Source of the DNA: Linnemannia schmuckeri
Lineage: Eukaryota; Mortierellomycota; Mortierellomycetes; Mortierellales; Mortierellaceae
Assembly (NCBI GenBank): GCA_029449235.1
Contig: JANATG010000017.1
Location: 1,008,001-1,072,000, forward strand
Reading direction: 5' to 3'
DNA: 64,000 nt
A model generated the notes under the pieces. That model had not been told where the DNA came from, did no database searches, and worked only from the letters and a program-made list of their open reading frames with translations. Shown piece by piece: positions 53,820 through 64,000 of this stretch. The first letter of the stretch is position 1, and every line of letters begins with the position of its first letter. The position numbers were made by a program, and so were the translations under genes.

Positions 53820-54567
53820 TGCTAGTGCATCTCCTATAATCAGGCGGGAATACAGCCGAACAAGAGGTAACTCTGAGCATAGTACTAACTTGTCCAACAC
53901 TTGTCACCACGTCACCATAAGCACTAGGCTTTCTCCCCCCAGACGCATCGATCGCACCCTTCAGATTCGTCAACATCGTGCTCGCAGTCGCAATAATCGC
54001 ATTCATTTTGGTCTTGGTCTGGTACTTGTCTGTCCCCGCAGCATTGATATCCTTCCTGGCCTAGGCAAGCTGGTTCTGGATCTCTGCCAGCTTGTCGAAT
54101 ACGGACTGGGAAGGCTTGCGTGCGTTGGTATCAAAGCGAACGACGATGAACCATCCCTCAGCGCTACGGAGAGCAGACTCAAGGCTGTCAATGGTTGATT
54201 CACAGAGTTCGGTTTGTGGGAAAACGTGTTTGGCGACTAGGCGGTCTTTGAGAGTTGTGAAGGAGGAGGAGGAGGGGAGGGAGGGGGAGGACCAGTGTGC
54301 TCGCTTGACGTTGTGACTTGTTGAGAAGGGATCGGTGTTCACGGTGTTCTTGGCTTGATCCGACTTTGCTGCGTCTATTCCGCATGTATGCAGGGACAGT
54401 GCTATTTGTTTTTGTAGTCACAAAGTGGATATGATGTTAGCGAGTATATTCCTTTCCGAATCGACAGACAGCCGTAGTAAGCTGTTGAGGGGGGGGAAGA
54501 GAGAGTTATCTTCTGTGAGAGCGCAGGTAATCGCAACTACAGCAAAGGCCAAGGTGACGATATTCAT
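53820..54567 (-). pseudogene. broken paralog of the secreted helical protein
   Basis: Same layout as 47758-48520. A 58-nt signal-peptide exon (54567-54510, MNIVTLAFAVVAITCALTE) is followed by an intron-like stretch ending in the same AAACAAATAG acceptor at 54402. An exon 2 contains STSHNVKRAH and LKDRLVAK, also present in the intact paralog. Two lesions are visible. The donor reads GAAG|ATAAC where the paralog has GAAG|GTAAC. Exon 2 also has an in-frame TAG at about 54063-54061, after which the frame continues open to about 53820. The coding sequence upstream of the ATG is a (CAA)n tract, the complement of the (TTG)67 microsatellite. Confidence 0.7.
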
Positions 54568-54569
54568 GC

Positions 54570-56390
<1,821 letters not shown>

Positions 56391-58921
56391 ATGACCATTT
56401 CACCACTTCCATTGACAGGGATCAATGACAAGCCTCGTGTATTGATCGTCGGTGCTGGTCTCGCAGGTAATAGCACTTATCCAAATACTTTATCCGTCTC
56501 ACCTCCCACTTCCCAGCACTGATGACTGGTGTTTTACATGAACCTGACACGCATGTTCTTTTTCTGTGACTGTGTGAATGAAATGTGCATAGGCCTTACG
56601 CTTGCCATATCACTCCAAAAGGCTGGTGTGCCCTACAATGTCTTTGAGAGGGGCCTCGAAACTCGGACCGTTGGTGAGTGGTTAAGAAGGGTCTCTCCCT
56701 ATCCCTACCCTTTTTTTTTTTTTTTTTTTTTTTTTTGCTATCGAGCGCAAAACGAGAGAGGCCCGCAATTGTAACAGCGTCCTTTATCGTATGACTTACC
56801 TTCCTCTTTCTCGTTCACTCTAGGAACTGCAATGCTTTTTGGACCTAACGTAAAGACATGGCATCAGCACACCCCCTTTCCGACTCGCTAGATGTATTCT
56901 CTCTACCGAGACTCACTTATCTCACCTACAGTATCCCGCTATTTGATTTATATTAGGTCGGTCCGTTGTTTACACAACTCGGGATCTATGACGAGTTCGT
57001 GGAAAAGTCCAAACCATGCGAGACTATCAATATCTACGACGAGACCCGAGAGCTGCAGTTCACGAGGGACTTTAAACTCACTGCGGAGATGTAACGAGCC
57101 TCTTCTCCTCGTTTTCTTTACTTTTTTATTGTGCTCCTTTGCTTCGTTTTTTTTTCTATCACAAGCTCAATACGTTCAGTAGACCTTATTCATCCATTTC
57201 TGTCATTCGATCTACCTCACATCCAATACTAGGGGAGGATATGCAAACAGAATCATCCCTCGCACTGCACTCTACAGCATCTTGCTCGACAAAGTTCCCC
57301 AAGACAGGATCCACAAGGGGAAGAAAATGGTGTCACTCTACCAGGACGATGCCAGGGTGATCATCTATTTCGCGGACGGTTCACATTACGAGGGCGATAT
57401 CCTTGTGGGCGCCGACGGGGCTTACAGCGCAGTGCGGCACTGTTTGTACGAGAGCGTGGATCGGAACGGGAGGCTGTCTCAATCGGATGCGGAGGATTTA
57501 CCATATAGCTGTATCTGTCTTGTGGGGCACTCGAGTTCACTTGATCCTGTCAAATTCCCGTCTCTGAGGGATGAGTTTTGTCATTACAACGATACACATT
57601 CGATCGATATTCCGTACTCTGTAAGTACATAATCTGTTCTGAACCTTTTTTTGGTCTGTTCTGAACCTTTTTTGGTTTTCTCTGAACCTTTTTTTGTTTG
57701 TCGCTGTTGATGAATTCTAGCCGATTTCTGACCCTTCCCCCCCCCTTCCTCTTCTTCGGTTTTGTTGCGGAATTGCTAGTGGATGACATTTACAACCAAG
57801 AACGACGTGATCTGTTGGGGTGTCATAAAATACCTCGACGTCCAGAACTCGGCTGCCTACAGCAGAGAGCAGCGATCGGATTGGGGAGAGGGGGCAACAG
57901 AGACCATGTGCAATGAAGTGCGGGGTTTACCTATCCCTGGCGGAGATGGGTCATTGATTATGGGAGACTTGATTGACGGTACACCAAGGTCGCAGATTAC
58001 GAAAGTTATGTTGGAAGAAAAGGTGTTTGATACCTGGTATCATGGTCGCACTGTTCTCGTTGGTGATGGTAATATCCTAGTAATCATTCTATTTTAGTGC
58101 GTCTTCTTTATGCGTCGATGCTGCTTAACATCTGGTGTAGGTATTTAACGCCTCTCTTTTCAATTTTATTCTTCCTGGACGTTGATATCATAAGCTTGTC
58201 ACAAAGTACGACACCCACATTCTGTCCTTGTCATGCATATTTCCAATCAGTGTTCACACTTATGCTCTCGATCCATTGACCAATATCCTTCATCGAAAAT
58301 GATGCCGTGTCTTCGAAATAGATCCATCCTGCTGGGAACCGCGGTGCAGTCCAGGCTTTTCACGATGTCGTCACGTTATCAAATTGGATTAATGTCCTCT
58401 CTCGCTCAGCAACGGTGGAGGACATCGAGCCTACTTTCAGGGCTTACAAGGAGGAGCGGTTCCCATTCGTACAGGAGGCCGCCGTTCATAGCAAGAACCT
58501 ATCCCAAGTATCTTTTACCCCTGTACGATTTTATTGTGTCTTTTTTCATTTTTTTTATGGTCGTATGAAATTGATCACGTTGGTTTAGCATGCACATTCA
58601 ATTTTTTTTTCGACGGAAAAATGAACAAAAAGGAAGCGGATCATTAACTATTCGATTTATGTTGTTTCGTTGTACTATTACATATGCGCATAGGACATGA
58701 AGACGGTCATGTCGCGGTTTGTGACAAAGCATATGCCATCCTGGCTGTGGAGGGTTGTCAACGCCAAAACGGTCAGCTACCGTCCTCAGGCATCGTTCTT
58801 GCCGGTTGTGAAAGATAGCGGCACCGTAGGCTCGATTCACCCGAAGAGCTACCTCGAAACTCTAAGGATCTTGGAGACAAGAAGTAGTTCTGTTGCTGCT
58901 GCTTCTGCTGTTGTGGTGTGA
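56391..58921 (+). CDS. FAD-dependent monooxygenase (472 aa, 9 exons)
   Basis: Exons: 56391-56466, 56593-56673, 56824-56849, 56957-57090, 57233-57620, 57780-58068, 58195-58205, 58322-58507, 58694-58921. All introns are GT-AG and the joined frame stays open. The FAD-binding motif VLIVGAGLAG-LTLAISL spans exons 1-2. The DG motif is GADGAYSAVRH (exon 5). The GD motif, VGDACHKIHPAGNRGAVQAFHD, here in parts as VGDACHK and IHPAGNRGAVQAFHD, is assembled across exons 6-8. This places it in the PHBH/UbiH-type flavoprotein hydroxylases, using NAD(P)H and O2 on an unknown aromatic or lipophilic substrate. Exon 7 is only 11 nt but encodes the invariant ACHK part. The C-terminus (75 codons) is Ser/Ala/Val-rich. 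No biosynthetic partners lie nearby. Confidence 0.88.
58195..58205 (+). other. 11-nt micro-exon of the monooxygenase gene
   Basis: CTTGTCACAAA is flanked by CATAAG and GTACGA. Together with the last G of exon 6 it encodes Ala-Cys-His-Lys in the conserved GDAxH region. Without it the motif would be lost, and the adjacent exons would not join in frame. Confidence 0.65.
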
Positions 58922-59299
58922 TGTGTGACGGAAGCATATGATGTATTCCTCTTTTAACTGACATAAAAATACAACAAGAAATCCACACTGGAAAAATATT
59001 CATAGCAAAGAGAGAAATATAACATACATCGACTCCAGTTTGATACAGATGTTCGGGTGCTGCTTTTGTAATCAAGCAGATGAGACCAATGTACTGACAT
59101 CCACTCCATCTCCTTTTGCCCAACCGTCCAGCGTGTCTTCGTTGTGGTTGCCTGAACATGTCCTCGTAACTCCCTCAGTTTTGTCAGCCCAGGCAAGCAT
59201 CTCAGATTTCCCTCCATCTGCGCTCCAGTTGTCTTCATCATCCTCGTCGATACTGCTGCTGTGTATAACGTGTCTCACTTGTACTAACTAATCCAGCCG
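58922..59299. other. 3' flank of the monooxygenase
   Basis: No gene is supported. CATAAAAATACAACAAG at about 58962 may be the polyadenylation region. Confidence 0.4.
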
Positions 59300-60621
59300 C
59301 TACAGCTCCTTAGGCTTGACGCCAAGATCCAGGACATTGATATCTTCCAAGGCCTCCAGCATCACCCAAGACTTGGTGGTCACGACCGGCATGATCTGCT
59401 TATTTGAGCTGCGGAGCGCCTCTGCTGGCGCAACTCGATCGTGGTGTCGAGAACCTTAAGTTCCAAACAAGCCTACTTGGACGTTATCAAATCTTTAAGC
59501 CAAATCGACGACTATCTTATGCACGACGGAAGAGTGCTCAAGGACATAGGTCGAAAGAATGCCTCGAACGATTGTTCCACAGATCTGCTTTTGCATCAAG
59601 TCGAACGGATTTCCTTGATACTCTCAAACTGCCGTTTGACGACCATATTCAAGAGTGCGTTCACTTCATCACCTACAGTGTATTGTTGATTAACAAGGTT
59701 CTCCAAAGTGTGTTCTGGGTGTGCGATGAGAATGGTAACCGACCCATGACCGAGATTAAACAGCTCTCGGGCGCGAGAACAACTCTTGGAGACAGCTTTG
59801 ACAAGTGCGAGGTAATCATCTCCTGATCAGAGAGGAGGAGAAACTGTCTCCAAGGCTGGAATGATCTGACAAATTGGTCAAGCAACCAATCGTTCAACCT
59901 GGTCAAAGACGATCCGGATACGTCCCAGACGACTCAACGGGCCACCTCGTCTGTCCAACAATGGTCCTATTTTATCTCCAGACGTACGCAAGCCGTCATC
60001 TGAACGCCAAATGAACAAATCTGACTTGTGGGTGTATCATACCGACAACAGAGTTGAAGTGTCTCGAGGGCAATCCGGGAGTATACTGTGTAACAACATC
60101 TCGCAGAAGCGCAAGTCCATGTTGAGACCTTGGAGAGAGGTTGAGTAGCAATGAGCGGACAAAGGGAGTGCTCTATCGTCAGATGAGACGGAATAGTTGT
60201 CGAGCCACAGTCGGGCCAAAGTAGGATTGGTTTGACGGAACCAGATCAGCTCTAGTTTTCCTTCTATTCCATTTGGGCAATAGGTGCTACCGTTAGGGTT
60301 GTGAGAGCTGTAGATGGCTCTTTCCAAAAAAAAATGGACTGGTCGTAAGAATTGGGCATCCCGTATACCTAACTGCAGAATTGCGTTATGGGTGCAAGGG
60401 CGAAGGTCATTGGGTCGAGCAGATGTTATTCCCGGCGCTAGTAAGGACCACGCTAAGAAAGAGGAGAAGGCAACCTCCTCTTCCGTGAGGGAATGAGAGG
60501 TAGGTGGCCTTTCCCGTGCGGTAGGGGTGGAGGTGGATTTGCTGGTGTCGATTTGTTTTAGTCGTAACGCGCCATGCTGTCGACGGAATAAAGGAGAGCG
60601 GTACGCTTGATCCCTTTTCAT
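59300..60621 (-). pseudogene. decayed F-box/LRR-like gene
   Basis: On the minus strand a frame of 194 codons (60621-60037) contains leucine-rich segments such as LARLWLDNYSV and LQGLNMDLRFCEMLL. Further LRR-like pieces follow in shifting frames: RIRIVFDQVERLV, CLELKVLDTTIELRQQ at about 59465-59425, and VMLEALEDINVLDLGV near 59340. A TAG stands where TGG would restore a TSKWACLELK segment. The LxxLxL spacing and the length resemble the F-box/LRR proteins abundant in these fungi, but no F-box is visible. This is a low-confidence reading of decayed sequence. Confidence 0.35.
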
Positions 60622-60980
60622 CCCTTGATCTTTTTGTACGCATTATTCGTCCCTTGGTCTTTTGGCTTTCTTCGCCCTTTGGCCTTTTCCATCTTTTGGA
60701 CTATTTTTTCATTCCTTGGCCTTTTTTTTAACCTTTGAACTTTTTCACCCTCTGGCCTTTTTTCAAGCCTTGGTTTTTCTTACTCCTTGATTTTCCACAT
60801 TCTTTGCCATTTTTTGTCCCTTTTCTTCATCCCTTGACTTTTTGTACGCTCTTCCCCTCCTTTGGACTTTTTTCATCCCTTGATCTTTTCTATACCTTAG
60901 AGTTTCTTATCCCTTAAATTTTCGTATCCCTTCACTTTTTTTATCCCCGGACCATTTCATCCCTTGCTTTTCTTGCCTAT
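60622..60980 (-). repeat. pyrimidine-rich degenerate repeat (ATCAAGGGATGAAAA family, inverted)
   Basis: The plus strand consists of loosely repeated TCATCCCTTGATCTTTTT, CCTTGGTCTTTTGG and CCTTTGGCCTTTT words at 20-30 base spacing, the complement of the purine words at 2280-3475. A smaller patch of the same words lies at 61765-61810. Open frames here are artefacts. Confidence 0.65.
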
Positions 60981-61114
60981 TCATTGTGGTAAATACACAC
61001 TCGTCAAGAGAATATAACCCACTGCACTGTCGCCTGCGAATAACTCAGCGACGACGCAACCTCAAACGACTATGAGAAAGGAAAGAAAGGGCTGACATCG
61101 TAGGATCAAGAAGC

Positions 61115-61150
61115 ACCGTCGCTATGAACGCTTGGCCGCCATAAGCCAGT
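61115..61150 (-). repeat. dispersed ~35-bp motif, copy 5 (inverted)
   Basis: On the minus strand, CTGGCTTATGGCGGCCAAGCG is followed by TTCATAGCGACGGTGC. It matches the consensus, with changes in the first half. It is 135 bases from the inverted repeat tract. Confidence 0.6.
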
Positions 61151-62338
61151 TGTCGCTCTCACCATTAGTGTGTTTCTGAGACAAAGGAAAGTTAGTTGGT
61201 AAACGTCGCGTACCAGACTATTCTTGGCAGGTTTCTGTGGTGGTTTAGAGTGGCTTAGCTTCTGATGGCCATTTTGACTATTTTACGCGTTTGCCTGCGA
61301 GTGTCTGGAAAAGCATCTTCTTCCACGATACGATCAGGTAAGCACTGTACCTTTTTGACTATTAGGAGCAGTAGTAGTTTCCAGTCTTTAGAGAATAGCT
61401 ATTGACATAAAATCGCCTTCTTCCACGATACGAGCAGGTCTTGAGAGTCACTGTTTTTTATTACGATATTGAGAAGAGACACACAACACACACACACATA
61501 CACGCATACACATCCTTTTTTTCCTCGTTTGCCTGCTATCTGAGTTATGCCCGTCGATCCTGGAGACACACCTTTGAATACAGGGGTTGTAGAGGAGAAC
61601 TCCACTTTCCCTCCTCCCTCTTCCTCGACTAGTGACCCTGTCACACCTGGCACTGCCGCCAACGACTCGGCCAACCAAGGGCAACTCCCCTCAAGACCCG
61701 CACATTTCTGCGATCACGTGGTAATATCTGCACCCCTTTCTTTATCAGGCATTCCTTAAACTTTTCTCAGCATCCCTTGATCTTTTTACCTACATCCCTT
61801 GATCTATTTTCCAACAGTTGTGCCCAAATAACAGCTTGATTTGTTTTGTTTCTGACTTTCTTCATGTATATAAACAAGTCACTCACACCCAATATTCTGC
61901 ACCAACACACATCTAATCCTGCCTCAAAACCTAAGGCTCACTATCGCATCCACAACACTCGAACAACTACTGTAAGAATCACAACCACTACAAGCACCAT
62001 AATAACCCGCCATACAAACGATCTCCCCCACTGAACCCTGTCAAGAACGCTCTAGGTAACGCTCACAAGAAGACCTGTAGAACGCACTCAAAACCTCTCC
62101 ATCCTAAAGGGCTCTGTCACTCTTGCAAGTAAGGCGATGCGCCTGCTTTTTATGGTTCTATTGACCCAAGGATTATTATTAATTAAGAATGTCATCCTGC
62201 AAACCCTCGTTGTCGATCCTGACTTCGTTTCCCCACTCGTTTCCGTGTACTTTTCACTTTTCCTCCACACTATTCTCTAGAACAAAGAACTCGAACGTGC
62301 CATTGTCTTTGCTTCTCTAGCCAGTCAGCATCTAGGCA
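61151..62338. other. intergenic with CA microsatellite
   Basis: The sequence TTCTTCCACGATACGA-TCAGGT occurs twice (about 61319-61340 and 61419-61440). A CA-rich microsatellite lies at 61483-61510. A 70-codon Pro/Ser/Thr-rich frame at 61547-61759 has a reasonable start but no recognisable feature. No gene call. The upstream region of the next gene has no clear TATA box. Confidence 0.4.
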
Positions 62339-62722
62339 ATGATAACTCGCTTGCTCTGGGTCATGTGGACCATCCCTGCACTGATAAGTGCTCAAACAGG
62401 ACCGGGACCATGCCACCCATATCCAGGTGCCAGCGCAGGGGATGTGCTAAAGCTTATCGGTGATAACCTCAACAACCTCGATCCAGTTGTGTGTGACGGT
62501 AATGGGAGGGCGACTCTCTCGTTTCAAACTGCATCAATCACCACCGTGTGCGCTAAAGGTGAAACCTCAGTTGAAAGGGATACTATGGTACGCAATGCGA
62601 TGACTGCCGTTGGTTCTTGTGCTCTTTATGATCATGGCTCAATCAGTGGATATTATATTGCGGAGGACGGCTCAAAAACCTGCTATTTATACTTGGGCTC
62701 GGAGGGAAAGTGTACCTTATAA
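62339..62722 (+). CDS. small secreted six-cysteine protein (127 aa)
   Basis: The signal peptide (about 1-18, LLWVMWTIPALISA) is followed by a ~109-residue mature chain with six cysteines (25, 52, 71, 94, 115, 125). Two short helices are likely (GDVLKLIGDNLNNL and RDTMVRNAMTAVG), separated by strands (ATLSFQTASITTV, SISGYYI, TCYLYLG). This is an alpha/beta, three-disulfide secreted fold that I cannot assign. It is intronless. The stop lies about 100 bases from the end of a DIRS fragment, so the insertion has spared the coding sequence. Confidence 0.7.
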   Translation: MITRLLWVMWTIPALISAQTGPGPCHPYPGASAGDVLKLIGDNLNNLDPVVCDGNGRATLSFQTASITTVCAKGETSVERDTMVRNAMTAVGSCALYDHGSISGYYIAEDGSKTCYLYLGSEGKCTL

Positions 62723-62825
62723 TGATTGAGGGTCTCTCCAAAGGCCACCTTTCATTCTACAAGGAGAAAACATATAGTGTTCATCATGCTACTAGCTTAT
62801 TTTCTAGTTACTCCCAATCATGACA

Positions 62826-63565
62826 GGCGATGCCGAATGTAATGACGGCTAAAGCCTATTATTCGATATGTCCAGTGACTCCATCTTTGTGTGTAACTTT
62901 ATTTTGTAACCATGATTGTTCAAAAATAAAAAAAAAGGAGTGCTCACTATTATGAAAGGGGACTCCAGATACCTTGCTCTCTATCGATTGTCAGGGAAAC
63001 AGGGCGGGATAGGTGGAACAGCTGAAGTCCCTGGAGATATCGAATAATAGGCTTTAGCCATTATTACATTCGGCGTGGCCTTTCATTATTCTTCCTTTCA
63101 GGGACTCCATTTGTGTATCCAAATAGAGAGAAAAGAATGAATGAAAAGAAAAGAAAAAGAGAAAAGAAAAAAGATAATACCGCCTCAGTAAAGGCGCTTG
63201 CGAGAGATCGGAGCAGGCGGAAGAACATGTCCACAACCATGGGGAAGGATCAGTCCTCGTGAACCATCACATCATCGACCGGTACCCCTTTCAGAAGGGC
63301 TCGGGTAGCGCCCACCGCGCGGGTCTTGAAGGGGGGTCCATCCTAGTTCCGTGGGACAAGCTGCATGGTCACCTTAATATGGTTGGAGATCTGGTCGGTG
63401 CCGGTGGCAGAGGCCTTGTCGCGGAAATAGCACACAAGAGAAGTGTAGAGCCTGAGGGGGTCCTTGGGGTGTACAATTGTACGTCGCCTGCTTGTGACCT
63501 GCTGCGATACTCAATGAAGGCCTTGACCAGGCAGAGGGCTTCGTCTGGGTGGTGATGCGGATGAT
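62826..63565 (-). mobile_element. 3' end of a third DIRS element (recombinase, ICR, right terminus)
   Basis: Read on the minus strand from 63565, a recombinase C-terminus appears (ALCLVKAFIEYRSR, KTRAVGATRALLKGVPVDD, VMVHED, a TGA at 63252-63250 where copy 2 has Trp, then SFPMVV and SLASAFTEAVLS). It is followed by an internal complementary region (about 63125-63010) and a right inverted terminus ending near 62826. The order matches copies 1 and 2, but the sequence is clearly divergent, so it is a related family. FFR replaces the FYR of copy 2 at the catalytic Tyr. ORF1 and RT are absent. Confidence 0.75.
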
Positions 63566-63614
63566 GCTGTAAAGCAGCTACTCTTTTTAATTGACGAGGT
63601 TAGAATTCACCTGT

Positions 63615-63649
63615 GCCCTCGACAGCATTAAATAAACGCTGTCGAGGGC
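63615..63649. repeat. perfect 12-bp hairpin
   Basis: GCCCTCGACAGC at 63615-63626 and its exact reverse complement GCTGTCGAGGGC at 63638-63649 are separated by 11 A/T-rich bases. It lies just outside the DIRS fragment. It could be a transcription-end or transposon-related structure, but nothing in the context decides this. Confidence 0.7.
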
Positions 63650-64000
63650 CTTGGCATAAAAATTAATTTTCTATCCTTTCGCTCATTTTTCGATCGTCTG
63701 TCACTGTTTTCTTTTTCGGGAGGTGGGTCCGATTCTTATTACTAGTTCTTTCGCGCTTATGTATACTTCTTTAGGCGCCGATGAAGAAAAAGACAATCGG
63801 TAGCGAGCCGAAAGGCGAAAAAAAAACCCTGCCATTGTTATTTTCATGCCAAACCCTTGCAGCATAAAACAAAAAGAACAAAAAGGAACAAAAAAATCGA
63901 GTACGCGTAACCTCTGGAGGTCAGTAATGTGAGTGAACATAAGAGAACGTCATTCGGTCACGGCGTTGTCAACGACCAGACAACGACAATAGGCCACATT
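63650..64000. other. right edge, no supportable gene
   Basis: Short frames only. A minus-strand frame of 79 codons (63940-63701) shows no domain or signal that I trust. Confidence 0.4.

Noticed and set aside
54402..54509. U12-type AT-AG intron in the broken secreted-protein paralog
   Set aside because: The first bases ATAACT do not match the U12 donor consensus, and the intact paralog has GTAACT at the same place, so a GT to AT mutation is the simpler reading.
63259..63555. 98-codon plus-strand ORF
   Set aside because: It is the antisense shadow of the DIRS recombinase remnant, which explains the sequence on the minus strand.

Overview
This is a eukaryotic, fungal window. Genes are sparse and carry short GT-AG introns (about 70-130 nt). 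Upstream regions carry TATA boxes, and the gaps hold long poly-T and purine or pyrimidine tracts. Two DIRS-type retrotransposons, a Helitron remnant, a NACHT NTPase, an MLKL-like protein and a single-module reductase NRPS together suggest an early-diverging fungus. Mortierellomycotina (Mortierella/Linnemannia-like) is my best guess. That is inference from gene style, not from a marker gene.

Layout. 1-10.4 kb: gene-poor DNA with a small secreted Cys-rich protein (3711-3992), a truncated protein fragment (4701-4973), a kelch-repeat protein (6198-7238), a 520-bp foldback element (7578-8099) and purine-rich degenerate repeats, each followed by a shared ~35-bp motif. 10.7-13.9 kb: an intronless adenylation-thiolation-reductase NRPS-like enzyme. 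15.1-18.7 kb: a three-exon gene for a 1129-residue protein with an MLKL-like helical bundle and a Cys/His cluster. 19.7-24.4 kb: a LINE RNase H relic, a 3CxxC-like zinc-finger protein and a tandem family of small secreted proteins (two intact, one dead).

26.0-29.6 kb and 43.0-46.8 kb: two same-orientation DIRS elements with inverted ends and an internal complementary region. Both have lost much of the tyrosine recombinase. Between them lie a Helitron helicase remnant with its 3' hairpin terminus, an unusual ~36-bp-period array of TTAC-N6-GTAA dyads (33722-34031), and a large NACHT NTPase gene that probably continues into an ankyrin exon (35137-41597).

46.8-64 kb: a family of secreted helical proteins (one intact two-exon gene, one clear pseudogene beside a (TTG)67 microsatellite, one faint relic), a class III GH18 chitinase with two chitin-binding-like modules, a nine-exon FAD monooxygenase with an 11-nt micro-exon, an F-box/LRR-like pseudogene, a six-cysteine secreted protein and the 3' end of a third DIRS element.

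The genes do not form an operon or an evident biosynthetic cluster. The recurring themes are secreted proteins, STAND/cell-death-type proteins (MLKL-like and NACHT) and mobile DNA, as expected of a fast-evolving accessory region. Exon boundaries were read by eye from splice signals and frame continuity and have not been checked against transcripts.
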